Of a stretch of DNA of 30,084 bases, positions 6,844-16,113 are shown piece by piece. A program made the translations under genes and the position numbers. The stretch is taken from assembly GCA_031272345.1 (NCBI GenBank), contig JAISTZ010000047.1:1-30084 (forward strand), given 5' to 3'. The notes below the pieces were generated by a model. That model made no database searches. It worked only from the letters and a program-made list of their open reading frames with translations, and was not told the DNA's origin. Position 1 is the first letter of the stretch. Each line of letters starts with the position of its first letter. The stretch comes from Spirochaetaceae bacterium (GTDB taxonomy: Bacteria; Spirochaetota; Spirochaetia; Treponematales; Treponemataceae).

Positions 6844-6872
6844 TAGACTCTTTTCTTTCTCCGTGCTATACT
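6844..6872 (+). promoter_or_regulatory. Promoter of the processing-protease gene
   Basis: TAGACT (6844-6849), 17 bases, TATACT (6867-6872). The -10 box ends 6 bases before the ATG at 6879, and no ribosome site fits in between. The transcript is predicted to be leaderless. Confidence 0.6.
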
Positions 6873-6878
6873 GGGGTT

Positions 6879-8378
6879 ATGGAAAATCCACAATCTAGCC
6901 GCAGACGGCTGTGGGGCTGCGTGTTTGCTGTCATGGTGTGCCTCACCGCTTTTGCGCTCATTTCGCCCGCCCTTGCGGAGACCCCGGCGGGGTCCTCCAA
7001 GACAAAGGCCCGGCAGTACATCGACCTCATCGGCAGCGTGTTCGACTTTGTGCAGCAGAACTACGTGGATGAGGTGAATCCGGAGACCCTCTACCGGGGG
7101 GCCATGGAGGGGATGCTGAAATCCCTGGGGGACCAGCACACCTCCTATCTTCCCCCCGACCAGATGCGGGGCCTCACGGACACCACATCGGGCAAATTCG
7201 GCGGGGTGGGGCTTTCTATCTCAAAGGTCACCGTGCCGACCCCGGATCGGCCCGCCTATGTGGAAGTCGCTTCCCCCATCGAGGACACCCCGGGCTACCG
7301 GGCGGGCATCCTTGCGGGGGACTACATCGTCACCATAAACGGCGAGTCCACCGCGGACATCACCCTGGACCAGGCGGTCGGCTTGCTCCGGGGCCCCGAA
7401 GGCACCGATGTCGACCTGGTGATCCGCCGGGGCAAGAACATCGAATTCCCCGTCACCCTCACCAGGGCGCTTATCGAACTGCCCACCGTCAAATACGGCA
7501 TGATTGATTCTTACGGGTACCTCAAGATAATCGAATTCACCCCGAACACGGCCCAGCGGGTGCAGACCGCCCTGGATTCATTTTCCGCCGCCGGGTTCAA
7601 GGGACTCATCATAGACCTGCGGAACAACCCCGGGGGCCTCATCACGAGCGTGGTCGACGTGGCGAACAAATTCATCGCGTCGGGGCTGATCGTCACCACA
7701 AAGAGCCGGTTCGTCATGGAAAATTCCGTGTACACCGCGGTCACGGCCCGGAAGACCATGCCGAACAACGTCCCCATCGTGGTGCTCATAAACAAGGGGT
7801 CCGCCAGCGCGTCGGAAATCCTCGCCGGGGCCTTAAAGGACCACAAGCTGGCCTACCTGGTGGGCGAAAAAACCTACGGCAAGGGCTCGGTCCAACAGCC
7901 GGTCCCCCTCCCCAACAAGGACGGCATCAAAATCACCATCGCCCGGTATTACACCCCCAGCGATTCAAACATCGACAAGGTCGGAATCCCCCCGGACAGG
8001 CAGATTGACTACCCCCCCTACACGGAAAAGGAGGAGGCGGTGTTTTCCAGGCTCGTCTCGGACAACGTGATTCCCCCCTACGTCGAGGCCCACCCCGGCA
8101 TGGGGGAGGCCCAGATCGCCTCCTTTGCGGACACCCTCAAGAAGACCTACGACCTGGACATCCGCCTGCTCCGCCGTCTGGTCCGCATAGAAGCCACCCG
8201 CACAAAACCCTCGGCCCTCTACGATTTGGATTACGACATCCAGCTTGCGGAGGCCATAAAAATCCTCCGGACGGAGAATTTTACCGCCCTCATGGGCGCC
8301 GCCAAGACTATCCGGGAGCTCCAGGAGGACGCAAGGACCCTGGCCCTCTCCCAGGGCGAGGCAAAAAAGGCGAACTAG
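6879..8378 (+). CDS. ctpA: C-terminal processing peptidase (S41 family, PDZ-containing)
   Basis: This 499-residue periplasmic serine protease trims or degrades proteins from their C-termini. An N-terminal signal or anchor lies at about residues 11-33 (ending SPALA). A PDZ domain follows at about 105-190 (GVGLSISK, YRAGILAGDYIVTING). The S41 core contains GLIIDLRNNPGG near 242-253, the catalytic serine in NKGSASASEILAGAL (Ser310) and the catalytic lysine in GEKTYGKGSVQ (Lys335). The Ser-Lys spacing of 25 matches the family. About 130 residues follow the protease core. rsmE starts on the base after the TAG stop, so the two are one operon. Confidence 0.95.
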   Translation: MENPQSSRRRLWGCVFAVMVCLTAFALISPALAETPAGSSKTKARQYIDLIGSVFDFVQQNYVDEVNPETLYRGAMEGMLKSLGDQHTSYLPPDQMRGLTDTTSGKFGGVGLSISKVTVPTPDRPAYVEVASPIEDTPGYRAGILAGDYIVTINGESTADITLDQAVGLLRGPEGTDVDLVIRRGKNIEFPVTLTRALIELPTVKYGMIDSYGYLKIIEFTPNTAQRVQTALDSFSAAGFKGLIIDLRNNPGGLITSVVDVANKFIASGLIVTTKSRFVMENSVYTAVTARKTMPNNVPIVVLINKGSASASEILAGALKDHKLAYLVGEKTYGKGSVQQPVPLPNKDGIKITIARYYTPSDSNIDKVGIPPDRQIDYPPYTEKEEAVFSRLVSDNVIPPYVEAHPGMGEAQIASFADTLKKTYDLDIRLLRRLVRIEATRTKPSALYDLDYDIQLAEAIKILRTENFTALMGAAKTIRELQEDARTLALSQGEAKKAN

Positions 8379-9182
8379 GTGCGGCAGCTCATCGCGGAGG
8401 AGGCCCCCCGGGACGGCGCGCTGACTCTTTCCCCGGAAAGAATCAAATACCTCCGCCGGGTCCTGCGGTTCAGCGAGGGTGAACTGGTGCCCGTGCGGCT
8501 GCCCGGCAACGAGCTGCGCCGGATGACCCTTGCCAGGGGGGCCGGGGGGGAGTGGTTTTTGCGGGAACGCCCCGGTGAGCGGGGGGATTCCCCGGCCGGG
8601 GACAACCTGTTCGACCGGGTGGAATTCGCGCTCCTGCAATTTCTGCCGAAATTCACCCGGATGGACGTGATCGTGCGCCAGATGACCGAGTGCGGGGTGC
8701 GGTTCATCCTGCCGGTGCGGGGGGAATTTTCGCCCCCCGGAGACCCCGCGTCCAGGGCGCTCCGGTGGCGGAACATCATCCGGGAAGCCCGGGAGCAGAG
8801 CGCGTCCCCGGTGCGGACGGAATTGCTCGACCCCCTTGCGCCCGAAGACGCCCTTGCATGGGTTGTGTCCAGGGGGAGGGAGCTGGGGGGCCGCACCCTG
8901 CCCGTCATGCTCCACGAGATTCGGGGGCAAAGTTCCCTCTCCGGTCTGGCTGCGGGGGGCGGCGTCCGCCTGGCCGTGATAGCCGTGGGGAGCGAGGGGG
9001 GCATGAGCGACAGGGAACAAGGGGCGTGCCTTGACGCGGGTTTTACGGGTGTGCATTTTAGGACGAACATTTTGCGGGTGGACACCGCCGCCCTCTACGG
9101 CATGGCCGCCCTGCAATCCGCACTGGCCATAGGAGACATTGATGGAGAGACAACGACTGAACATTCTCAACGTGCCCGTTGA
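8379..9182 (+). CDS. rsmE: 16S rRNA (uracil1498-N3)-methyltransferase
   Basis: This 267-residue SPOUT-class methyltransferase acts on U1498 of 16S rRNA with S-adenosylmethionine. The N-terminal PUA-like part (HYLRRVLR-type: IKYLRRVLRFSEGELV) is followed by a SPOUT domain with ARE-type elements (REAREQSASPVRTELL) and the knot region (AVGSEGGMSDREQ ... LRVDTAALYGMAALQ). The start is GTG at 8379, with zero bases between it and the ctpA stop. The 3' end overlaps the next gene by 41 bases. Confidence 0.93.
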   Translation: MRQLIAEEAPRDGALTLSPERIKYLRRVLRFSEGELVPVRLPGNELRRMTLARGAGGEWFLRERPGERGDSPAGDNLFDRVEFALLQFLPKFTRMDVIVRQMTECGVRFILPVRGEFSPPGDPASRALRWRNIIREAREQSASPVRTELLDPLAPEDALAWVVSRGRELGGRTLPVMLHEIRGQSSLSGLAAGGGVRLAVIAVGSEGGMSDREQGACLDAGFTGVHFRTNILRVDTAALYGMAALQSALAIGDIDGETTTEHSQRAR

Positions 9183-9885
9183 CGCGGTCCCCGCGGGGGA
9201 CTTTGAAAAGGTCATCCTGGATTTGCTGCAAAAGGACGGGCCCAAGCAGATAATCTTCCTGTCCCTCTGGGACCTCCTCAAGGCCAGGGGCAAGAGCGAC
9301 TTCGCCCTTTCGGTAAAGAGCGCGGATCTGGTGCTGCCCGTCTCAAAGAGCATCCTCATGGGCGCGCGGTTTTTGAACCTCCCCGCGCCTGAGCGGTACA
9401 ATCCCTTTGAGGCGGTGATTTCGATCCTCTGTGTGCTCGAGTCCCACAACAGGACCCTCTACCTGCTGGGGGGCAAGAAGGCGGTCCTCATGGAGGCGGA
9501 GCGCAATGTCCGGGCCACCTTCCCGAACATGCAGATCGTCGGGCGCTTCACGGGCTACTACCCCAAGGCCATCGAGGAGGACGTCATCACCGCCATCCGC
9601 AAGGCCACCCCCTCGGTGGTGCTCCTCAGCGAGGGGGTCCCGGACAAAAAAACCTGGTTCTACCGCCGGAGGGACCGGTTCAGCGCCAGCGCCTTCGTGT
9701 ACTACCCCGAGGCGATCGGCGTCTTTTCCAAGACCGCAAAGCGCATCTCCAACCGCACCTTCGACAAGGGCAGGGAAATCTGGGTGGAAATCCTGCATAA
9801 CCCCTTCAAGGTATTCCTCATCCTCCCGTACCTGAAATACCTGATACTGCTGCTGTTCTACCGGGGCAGAAACCGCCCGGGTTGA
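9142..9885 (+). CDS. WecG/TagA/CpsF-family glycosyltransferase (GT26)
   Basis: This 247-residue protein is of the family that adds N-acetylmannosaminuronic acid or N-acetylmannosamine to a lipid-linked sugar in surface-polymer synthesis. Typical elements are LNILNVPVDAV at the N-terminus, LPVSKSILMGARFLNLP, the glycine turn LYLLGGKKAVLMEAERNV, IVGRFTGYYP and the conserved FSKTAKRISNR box. The C-terminus (about 225-245) is hydrophobic and basic, fitting a peripheral membrane association. ATG 9142 is chosen because AGGAG lies 6 bases before it; a TTG at 9139 is also possible. It overlaps rsmE by 41 bases. No polysaccharide cluster is present, so the product is unknown. Confidence 0.9.
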   Translation: MERQRLNILNVPVDAVPAGDFEKVILDLLQKDGPKQIIFLSLWDLLKARGKSDFALSVKSADLVLPVSKSILMGARFLNLPAPERYNPFEAVISILCVLESHNRTLYLLGGKKAVLMEAERNVRATFPNMQIVGRFTGYYPKAIEEDVITAIRKATPSVVLLSEGVPDKKTWFYRRRDRFSASAFVYYPEAIGVFSKTAKRISNRTFDKGREIWVEILHNPFKVFLILPYLKYLILLLFYRGRNRPG

Positions 9886-9896
9886 CACAGGGCCGC

Positions 9897-10856
9897 TCAC
9901 CGATCCGGCATAGCTCCGGGGCCGGTGTAGAGGTAGGCCGGGAAGCTTGCCTGGGGGGCAAGGCGGAGGAGTTCCAGCTCGGGAATCTGGGGCCGGGAGC
10001 GGCCGGTAAGAAAATCCATGAGCGGCCGCGGGGGCTTAAAATCAAAGTCGACGACATCTATCTTTTTACCGTACCTGTCTGAGCCGAGCTCGGCGGTGAA
10101 TTTTTCGGCGGCCCCCTCCAGGGAGTCGATGCTGTCCACCAGACCCAGGTTCAGGGCCTGCTTCGCCGTGTAGACCCTGCCGTCGCTTCGGACCTTCACC
10201 TCCTCCTCGCTCATGAGGCGGGACCGGGCGACGATCGTGACGAACCGGCCGTAACATTCGTCCGCGATGGACTGCATGACCGACCGCTGTTCCTCCGTGA
10301 GGGGGCTGTCGAAGTTGAGCATGTTCTTGTTCTTGCCGGACGTGATGGTGGTGACTTTGATGCCGTACCGGGACATGAGCCCCGTCAGGTCGATCGACCG
10401 GCCCGAGATGACCCCGATTGAGCCCGTGAGGGTGTTCCTGTTCGCGGTGATCCGTTCCGCGGCGCAGGCGCCGTAGTAGCCCCCCGACGCGGCGATGGGG
10501 CCGAGGTAGGCCCGCAGGGCCTTGCCGGATTCCGCGTAGTCCCTGAGGGCCAGGTAGGCCTCGTCGGCCTGGTAGACCGCGCCCCCGGGGGAATCGATCA
10601 CCAGGAGGATGCCCAGGTTCCTTTTGTCGTCCCTAAGCCTGCCGACCGTGCGGAGGAGCCAGTCCTGGTTGTAGTCGCGGTTCGATTCTTCGATGACACC
10701 CCGGACGTACACACAGGCGATGTAGTCTGAACCGGAAATTCGCGCCCGAATTCCGCGCCCCCCGGCGGGGGAACCGGAAAACGACATAACCGCGACAGCA
10801 AGGGCCGCAAAGATGATGCAGACAAAAATGATAACACCGGCGTTTCGTGCTTTCAT
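9897..10856 (-). CDS. sppA: Signal peptide peptidase SppA (S49, short form)
   Basis: This 319-residue inner-membrane protease degrades cleaved signal peptides. One N-terminal membrane segment covers about residues 7-28. The S49 core has LLVIDSPGGAVYQADEAY near 84-101, the catalytic serine in PIAASGGYYGA (Ser124) and the catalytic lysine probably at Lys177 in GKNKNML. The Ser-Lys distance resembles the short Bacillus-type enzyme, not the duplicated E. coli form. A GGGGGAG ribosome site precedes the ATG, and a promoter lies at 10886-10914. It is convergent with the glycosyltransferase gene, with 11 bases between stops. Confidence 0.95.
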   Translation of the reverse strand: MKARNAGVIIFVCIIFAALAVAVMSFSGSPAGGRGIRARISGSDYIACVYVRGVIEESNRDYNQDWLLRTVGRLRDDKRNLGILLVIDSPGGAVYQADEAYLALRDYAESGKALRAYLGPIAASGGYYGACAAERITANRNTLTGSIGVISGRSIDLTGLMSRYGIKVTTITSGKNKNMLNFDSPLTEEQRSVMQSIADECYGRFVTIVARSRLMSEEEVKVRSDGRVYTAKQALNLGLVDSIDSLEGAAEKFTAELGSDRYGKKIDVVDFDFKPPRPLMDFLTGRSRPQIPELELLRLAPQASFPAYLYTGPGAMPDR

Positions 10857-10885
10857 AAATACTCCCCCTGAACAAACGTGAGAAA

Positions 10886-10914
10886 ATCATACACCATTGC
10901 AAGGGCTTGCGCAA
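10886..10914 (-). promoter_or_regulatory. Promoter of sppA
   Basis: On the minus strand TTGCGC (10909-10914), 17 bases, TATGAT (10886-10891). It lies between the stop of the beta-propeller gene and sppA, so sppA can be transcribed apart from the large operon. Confidence 0.6.
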
Positions 10915-10920
10915 GTGTTG

Positions 10921-12798
10921 CTATATCCCGGGGCCGAAGACGTCCCAGGACCCGCCGCGCTTCAGGTACCACCGGGACTCCGCGGCGGTTCCGCCCTCTT
11001 CGTACCAGGTTATGCCCCCGTCGGTCCCCAGGGACGCGACGTGGTTTTTGATGACGAGGATCTTCCGGGAAAGCGCCGGGGGCCGGTCCAGCCGGACCTG
11101 GGAGCGGGACGCCGTGTTGTAGGCCGTGACGGTTGTCCTGGCGACGTTCGTGTAGAGAATCCCCCCGTACACGGCGGTGAAGGCGTCCACGTTTTCGTCG
11201 GGGAAGGTCAGCAGGGCCTGATTCGTCTGGGTTTCCGGGTTGTACGAGAAAATCGAAGTCCGCCTGGCGTTTCCTGAGGCGGAGATTGTGACGCCGTATA
11301 CTGCCGCGCCCTCCGCCGCCGTCAGGGAAAAGGCGATTTCCCCGGACAGGGGGAGCCGCACGGTCTCCTGGGTGCGCACCCCCACGGAGATGAGGGGCGA
11401 CCGGGGATTGTCCGCGGAGGTCTTTGCGATGATGAGCTCGTCCCTCCCGGCGAGTATGGCGTCCTGCACCCCGGTTCCGGTGTACACCTGGGACATTTTG
11501 CCCGTGTCCAGGGAATACAGGCTGACCCTGGAATTCCCCTCCACGATGACGACCCTGGTCCCCGAAGAGCGCAGGGAGGTGACGGAATTTGCCGGCGTGT
11601 AGATCGTCCGCCCCTTGAACTGGGGTGATTCCAGCAGGACCAGGGGTTTCTTCGTGTTCACGGACCACAACAGAATCGACCCGTTTGCGCACAGGAGATT
11701 CCTGTGGCCCCCGGTGTTGTCCGCGATTTTTCTGATGTCGTCTTCACCGCCGGAGAGGAAGACGGAAGCCGCCGTCAGGACACAGGCGCTTCCTCCGTCA
11801 AAAAGCGCGAGGTCCAGAATGGTCTGGTAGTCCTCCCCCGTTACGGCGGAGACGGGGGTGTCCGGGGCGAGGGAAGCGGCATACACATTCCCCGAAGCAG
11901 CCCCCGCGTACATCCCCCCGGCAACCAGGAACGACGAGAGGGCCGTCCTTTCGGGCAGGGTGAATTGCCGCGCCGGACGCGCCTGGGGAATCACGCCGGT
12001 TGTGGGAGGGTCGACATATTTCAGGGTTCCGGTCCGCGCGGAAAATTCCGCAACGTAGAGCCTGCCCCCTGATGACGAGAGCAGGGGATTCCGCGCGGGG
12101 ATTCGGGCCAGGGTTTCGCCCGTGGTGGCAAGGAGCACGAACAGCTCCCCCCCCCGGCAGCCGGCGAGGAAGAGGTTGTTCCCGAACAAGACTATCTGGG
12201 ACAAATCGGGCTCGCAGGGCAGCTTGGCCCGCTGTCTGCCGTTGCCCAGGTCGTAATACCCGATGTATCCCGAGGGGGAATAGATGACGCAGCTCCCCTC
12301 GGTGTCGCTGGATTCGATGAACGAGACCACCCCGGTTTGGGCGGACAGATTCCGCACGGAAGCCCCGGTGGCCGCGTTAAAGAAGAACACCCCCTGCACG
12401 GCGGCGGAACCGGCGGCCAGGTAGGAGCCCTTTTTTGTGAACCCCAGGGCGGTGATCGCCGTGGGAAAGGTCTTCTCGTATTTCCGGGTGAGGGTCCCCC
12501 AATCCCACACGGACACCCTGTGGAGGGAGAACCCGTCGGTTTCGTACACCGCGATGTCCTCCCTAGCCGGATGGAGGGCAAGCAGTTTTATCTGCAATTC
12601 GGAGATCTGATACTTCTTGCCCGTGCCCTGGGGGTTCCATTCGATCACGAAGCCGTCCTCCCCGGCGGAAAACACCCGGCCGTCCTTTCCGGCGAGGGCG
12701 CTCACCGGGCCCAGGTGTTTTTGCAGCCCCTGGGGGAAGGCGGAAAGGGGGATGAGAAAAATTATGACGGCAAGAACCGGGGGGGAGATTTTTTTCAT
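10921..12798 (-). CDS. Secreted WD40/PQQ-like beta-propeller protein, unknown function
   Basis: This 625-residue protein has a Sec signal peptide (MKKISPPVLAVIIFLIPLSA, then FPQG). The chain then shows propeller-like repeats: LGPVSALAGKDGRVFSAGED, ITALGFTKKGSYLAAGSAAV, and later blades with patterns such as DAILAGRDELIIAK and GVTISASGNARRTSI. About 8 to 13 short blade units can be sensed, but exact limits are not clear. It is the last gene of the rpsB operon. Its ATG overlaps the rseP stop (ATGA), so expression is coupled to the site-2 protease. It could be a periplasmic sensor or scaffold; that is only inference from context. Confidence 0.85.
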   Translation of the reverse strand: MKKISPPVLAVIIFLIPLSAFPQGLQKHLGPVSALAGKDGRVFSAGEDGFVIEWNPQGTGKKYQISELQIKLLALHPAREDIAVYETDGFSLHRVSVWDWGTLTRKYEKTFPTAITALGFTKKGSYLAAGSAAVQGVFFFNAATGASVRNLSAQTGVVSFIESSDTEGSCVIYSPSGYIGYYDLGNGRQRAKLPCEPDLSQIVLFGNNLFLAGCRGGELFVLLATTGETLARIPARNPLLSSSGGRLYVAEFSARTGTLKYVDPPTTGVIPQARPARQFTLPERTALSSFLVAGGMYAGAASGNVYAASLAPDTPVSAVTGEDYQTILDLALFDGGSACVLTAASVFLSGGEDDIRKIADNTGGHRNLLCANGSILLWSVNTKKPLVLLESPQFKGRTIYTPANSVTSLRSSGTRVVIVEGNSRVSLYSLDTGKMSQVYTGTGVQDAILAGRDELIIAKTSADNPRSPLISVGVRTQETVRLPLSGEIAFSLTAAEGAAVYGVTISASGNARRTSIFSYNPETQTNQALLTFPDENVDAFTAVYGGILYTNVARTTVTAYNTASRSQVRLDRPPALSRKILVIKNHVASLGTDGGITWYEEGGTAAESRWYLKRGGSWDVFGPGI

Positions 12799-14144
12799 TT
12801 TCTGAGGACTCCCAAAAAATATTTTGCGTCGCTGAACAGGGCGAATCCGAAGAGCAGGGCGATGAACCCGATGCCCGCGAATTGGATGTAGTAGAGGAAT
12901 CGCGGGTTGAGGGGCCTGCGGATAATCGTCTCTATGAGAGAAAAAAACACGAGCCCCCCGTCGAGCAGGGGCACCGGAAGCAGATTCATGATGAACAGGG
13001 AAACGCTGATGAGGGCCAGCAGATTGAGCACACTGGTGAAACCATGGTTGAATCCCCCCTGGAATCCCGACTTCACCGTGTCGCCGATGATGTAGGAGAT
13101 TCTGACGGGCCCGGACACGGAGCTGGAAAGGTCCGCCCCCCGGAAGAGCATCCCGATGCTCTTTACCGTAAGGCCGAGCATCTTGCCCGTCTCCGTCACC
13201 CCGTACCCCAGGGCCGGAATCAGCGAATACCGCTTTGACTTACGGGCGGGAACAGCGAAGGAAAAGGAATCCTCCGGCAAAGAAAGGGTGACGTCAAAGG
13301 GGGATTCCCCTCCGCCCGGGGACACGCGCCTGCACGTGAGCCGGGCGGTTGTTTTGCCTTCGAGGAGCTTGAACACCTGGGCCGCCGCAGCCACCTCCTC
13401 CCCGTCAACGGCGGTGATCACGTCGCCCCTTTGCAGACCCAACGCCCCGGCGGAGCTTTCCGGCGGGACCTCCCCCACCACCGGGTCGATCCAGTTGTAC
13501 ACGCCGATCTTTCCCGAAGCGCTCGATTTTTCCAGCGCCGGGTGCAGGGTGAGGCGGAGGATTCTGCCGTCCCGTTCAACCTCGGCGGAGACATCCTCCT
13601 CCGGGTGGGTGGCGATTATCCGGGTGATGTCCAGGAAGGTTTCCGTGGGTTCGTTGTTGAGGGAGAGGATTCGGTCCCCGGTTTTCAGCCCCTGGGACCG
13701 CGCCGCGGAAACAATCCCCGGGGAGATTTCGTCCGCCAGGATGATTCTGTTGTCCGCGGAGTAGTAGGTGTACCCCGCGAGGCCGATCAGGGTGAAGGCG
13801 AGGGCCGCGAAGAGGATGTTGCAGAAGGGCCCCGCGAAGGCGATGAACAGCCGCTTGAGGGGATGGACGCCGTAAAAGGACTCCGGGTCCCTGGGGAATT
13901 CGGTGAGTTTTTCGTCCAGGGCTTTTTGAAAATCCTTCTCCCCCTTCATGCCGCAGTAGCCCCCGAAGGGAATCAGGGAGAGCCGGTAATCCGTGGGGCC
14001 GGATTTTTTGTGCAGCACCACCGGGCCCATGCCGATAGAAAAGGTCTCCACGGTGACCCCGGAAATCCGGGCGGCAAAAAAATGCCCCGCCTCGTGGATG
14101 ATCACGAGAAAACTCAACGCTATCAGCCCCAACAGGATGGTCAT
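12795..14144 (-). CDS. rseP: Site-2 zinc protease, RseP family
   Basis: This 449-residue inner-membrane metalloprotease cuts transmembrane substrates such as anti-sigma factors. The zinc site HEAGH is at residues 17-21 in the first membrane helix. The second metal motif NLLPVPLLDGG is at about 387-397. Two PDZ-like regions lie between them (about 130-190, with GLKTGDRILSLNNEP, and 215-260, with GLQRGDVITAVDGEE). C-terminal helices follow. The start ATG overlaps the dxr stop by 4 bases. The rseP-dxr-cdsA neighbourhood is common in bacteria. Confidence 0.96.
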   Translation of the reverse strand: MTILLGLIALSFLVIIHEAGHFFAARISGVTVETFSIGMGPVVLHKKSGPTDYRLSLIPFGGYCGMKGEKDFQKALDEKLTEFPRDPESFYGVHPLKRLFIAFAGPFCNILFAALAFTLIGLAGYTYYSADNRIILADEISPGIVSAARSQGLKTGDRILSLNNEPTETFLDITRIIATHPEEDVSAEVERDGRILRLTLHPALEKSSASGKIGVYNWIDPVVGEVPPESSAGALGLQRGDVITAVDGEEVAAAAQVFKLLEGKTTARLTCRRVSPGGGESPFDVTLSLPEDSFSFAVPARKSKRYSLIPALGYGVTETGKMLGLTVKSIGMLFRGADLSSSVSGPVRISYIIGDTVKSGFQGGFNHGFTSVLNLLALISVSLFIMNLLPVPLLDGGLVFFSLIETIIRRPLNPRFLYYIQFAGIGFIALLFGFALFSDAKYFLGVLRK

Positions 14145-15259
14145 TCTGTCATTCCTTGCGTGATAATTTTTTGCGCCTCATCCCTGGCGGCCCTGTCCAG
14201 GGCGAGGATCTCCTCCAGGGTGTCCGCCCTTCCGCGCGCGCACCGGGCCATAACACGGGAGACGACCTCCGCGAATTGGGTGAACAAAAGCTTTCCCGAA
14301 AGGAAAGCTTCCGCCGCGGTTTCGTTGGCCCCGTTGTAGGCGATGCAGCCCGGGGGGCCCAGTTCCACGGCCCTGTACGCCAGGGGGAGCATGGGAAAAT
14401 CTTTAAACCTGGGGGGGGAAAATGTCAATGCGCACCCCGCAAGATTCAATTTTTCAAAACCGTTGTGAACCGAGGCGGGATAGGTGAGGGCGTCCAGGAT
14501 GGGATGCCGCATGTCGGGCCGGGATAACTGGGCGTACAATTCGCCGCTCCGTGTCACGATGAGGGCGTGGACGATGCTCTGGGGATGAATCACCACGGAG
14601 ATGTGCCCGCCGTCCATGTTGAACAGGTAGGCCGCCTCGATCACCTCCAGGCCCTTGTTCGCCAGGGTCGCGGAATCCAGGGTGATTTTTTTCCCCATGC
14701 TCCAGGTGGGGTGATTGAGGGCCTCGTCAACGGTGATTGAATCGAAACTCCCCGCCGGACGCTCCCGGAAGGGCCCGCCGGATGCGGTAAGCACGAGGGA
14801 CTCGGCCTCCCCGCGGAAATGTTCTGTCAAATGGAACAGGGCGGAATGTTCGGAATCCACCGGCAGTATTCTGCACTTGTTTTTGTCCGCTAGTTCTTTG
14901 ATGAGGCGCCCCGCCGTCACGACGGTCTCCTTGTTCGCCAGGGCCAGGTCCATCCCGGCCTGGAGAGTCCACACCGAAGGCAGCAGGCCCGCGGCCCCGG
15001 AGATTCCGTTCACGGCGATGTCCCCGCCGGATTTTCGGAGGACCTCCCTGATCGCCTGGGGGCCCTCCCGTGAGGTGAGCGCGTAATTGGAGCAGCCGAA
15101 TTCCTCCGCCAGGCCGAGCAGGCCCCCTTCGGACGAATGGGCGGACAATCCCGCAACCGTAAAATCGTCCCGGAATTCGCGGATGATGCGCGCCGTCTGC
15201 TGCCCGATCGACCCCGTGCAGCCGAGAATCACCACACGCTTTTTTGCGCCGCCCCTCAT
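14141..15259 (-). CDS. dxr: 1-deoxy-D-xylulose 5-phosphate reductoisomerase
   Basis: This 372-residue NADPH enzyme makes 2-C-methyl-D-erythritol 4-phosphate, the committed step of the MEP isoprenoid pathway. The NADPH loop GCTGSIGQQT lies at about 13-22. The metal/substrate site VDSEHSALF has Asp135 and Glu137, and NKGLEVIEA lies at about 201-209. SGGPFR and HPTWSMGKKI are also typical. The ATG overlaps the cdsA stop by 4 bases. With uppS and cdsA it links isoprenoid supply to lipid and wall carrier synthesis. Confidence 0.97.
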   Translation of the reverse strand: MRGGAKKRVVILGCTGSIGQQTARIIREFRDDFTVAGLSAHSSEGGLLGLAEEFGCSNYALTSREGPQAIREVLRKSGGDIAVNGISGAAGLLPSVWTLQAGMDLALANKETVVTAGRLIKELADKNKCRILPVDSEHSALFHLTEHFRGEAESLVLTASGGPFRERPAGSFDSITVDEALNHPTWSMGKKITLDSATLANKGLEVIEAAYLFNMDGGHISVVIHPQSIVHALIVTRSGELYAQLSRPDMRHPILDALTYPASVHNGFEKLNLAGCALTFSPPRFKDFPMLPLAYRAVELGPPGCIAYNGANETAAEAFLSGKLLFTQFAEVVSRVMARCARGRADTLEEILALDRAARDEAQKIITQGMTE

Positions 15260-16113
15260 AAAATGTAGAGAAGTTTTGCCGCGATGTAGTAGACCGGAGC
15301 GGCCATCAGGATTGAATCAAGGGAATCGAGCATCCCCCCCCGGCCCGGAATCACCCTGCCGGAGTCCTTCACCCCGGCGGAGCGCTTGAACACCGACTCC
15401 GCCAGGTCGCCCAGAATCGACGCCAGGGCCGTGCACAGGCCCAGGCACACCGCCTTGACCCAGTGGCCCCCGAACACCTGGGGGAACAGCCGCCGCACCA
15501 GGAGGCCCACGCCGATGGACGCGCAGATTCCCCCGGTAAAGCCCGCGACGCTCTTGTTCCGGCTTGCGCTGAAAAGCCCCCGGTTCCCCTTGCCGAAGAG
15601 GTGGCCGAAAAACCACGCCAGGGAATCGCAGAGGAAGACCATCAGCAGGAACACGGAGATGTGCACCGTGGAATTTTCCCACACGGTCATCCGGGAGAGG
15701 AAGGTGATGATGTACCCCGCATAGATCACCGTAAAGAGTGACGCCGAAAGCCTGGGGTTTGATTTTTTGAAAAAATTCGCTTCGGTCTTTCCCTCGGGGA
15801 AAAAGACCTCCAGGACGACTAAAAACAGAATCACCACGATCAGCATGTAGGTGATGTACTCGAAGGCGAAACCCCAGATGGTGCACACGAGGCCCATCAC
15901 GGGGAGGATGATGGTGGCCCCCATCACCGCGGGGGCGCTCTGCATGGGCACCGTGTTCCCCAGGAGGCGGTACATCTCCCTGGAGGACGCGACCGTGCAC
16001 AGGATGATCGCTATGTGCAGGACCAGGTGCGAATAGTGGGGGATGCCCACGATCGCCATGATGAGGGGGATTCCCACAAAAAAAAGCACAAGCCGCTGCA
16101 CGAGCTTTGTCAT
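15256..16113 (-). CDS. cdsA: Phosphatidate cytidylyltransferase (CDP-diglyceride synthase)
   Basis: This 285-residue membrane enzyme makes CDP-diacylglycerol for phospholipid synthesis. About seven or eight hydrophobic segments are visible. The C-terminal signature reads SVFKRSAGVKDSG followed by PGRGGMLDSLDS. The usual form has PGHGG and DR-x-D, so His is replaced by Arg and Arg by Ser. I believe similar forms exist in some bacteria, so this is a variant and not evidence of loss. The ATG overlaps the uppS stop. Confidence 0.95.
   Translation of the reverse strand: MTKLVQRLVLFFVGIPLIMAIVGIPHYSHLVLHIAIILCTVASSREMYRLLGNTVPMQSAPAVMGATIILPVMGLVCTIWGFAFEYITYMLIVVILFLVVLEVFFPEGKTEANFFKKSNPRLSASLFTVIYAGYIITFLSRMTVWENSTVHISVFLLMVFLCDSLAWFFGHLFGKGNRGLFSASRNKSVAGFTGGICASIGVGLLVRRLFPQVFGGHWVKAVCLGLCTALASILGDLAESVFKRSAGVKDSGRVIPGRGGMLDSLDSILMAAPVYYIAAKLLYIL

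Noticed and set aside
7965..9449. 494-codon minus-strand frame opposite ctpA, rsmE and the glycosyltransferase
   Set aside because: It spans three well-supported plus-strand genes and has no recognisable motif, ribosome site or promoter.
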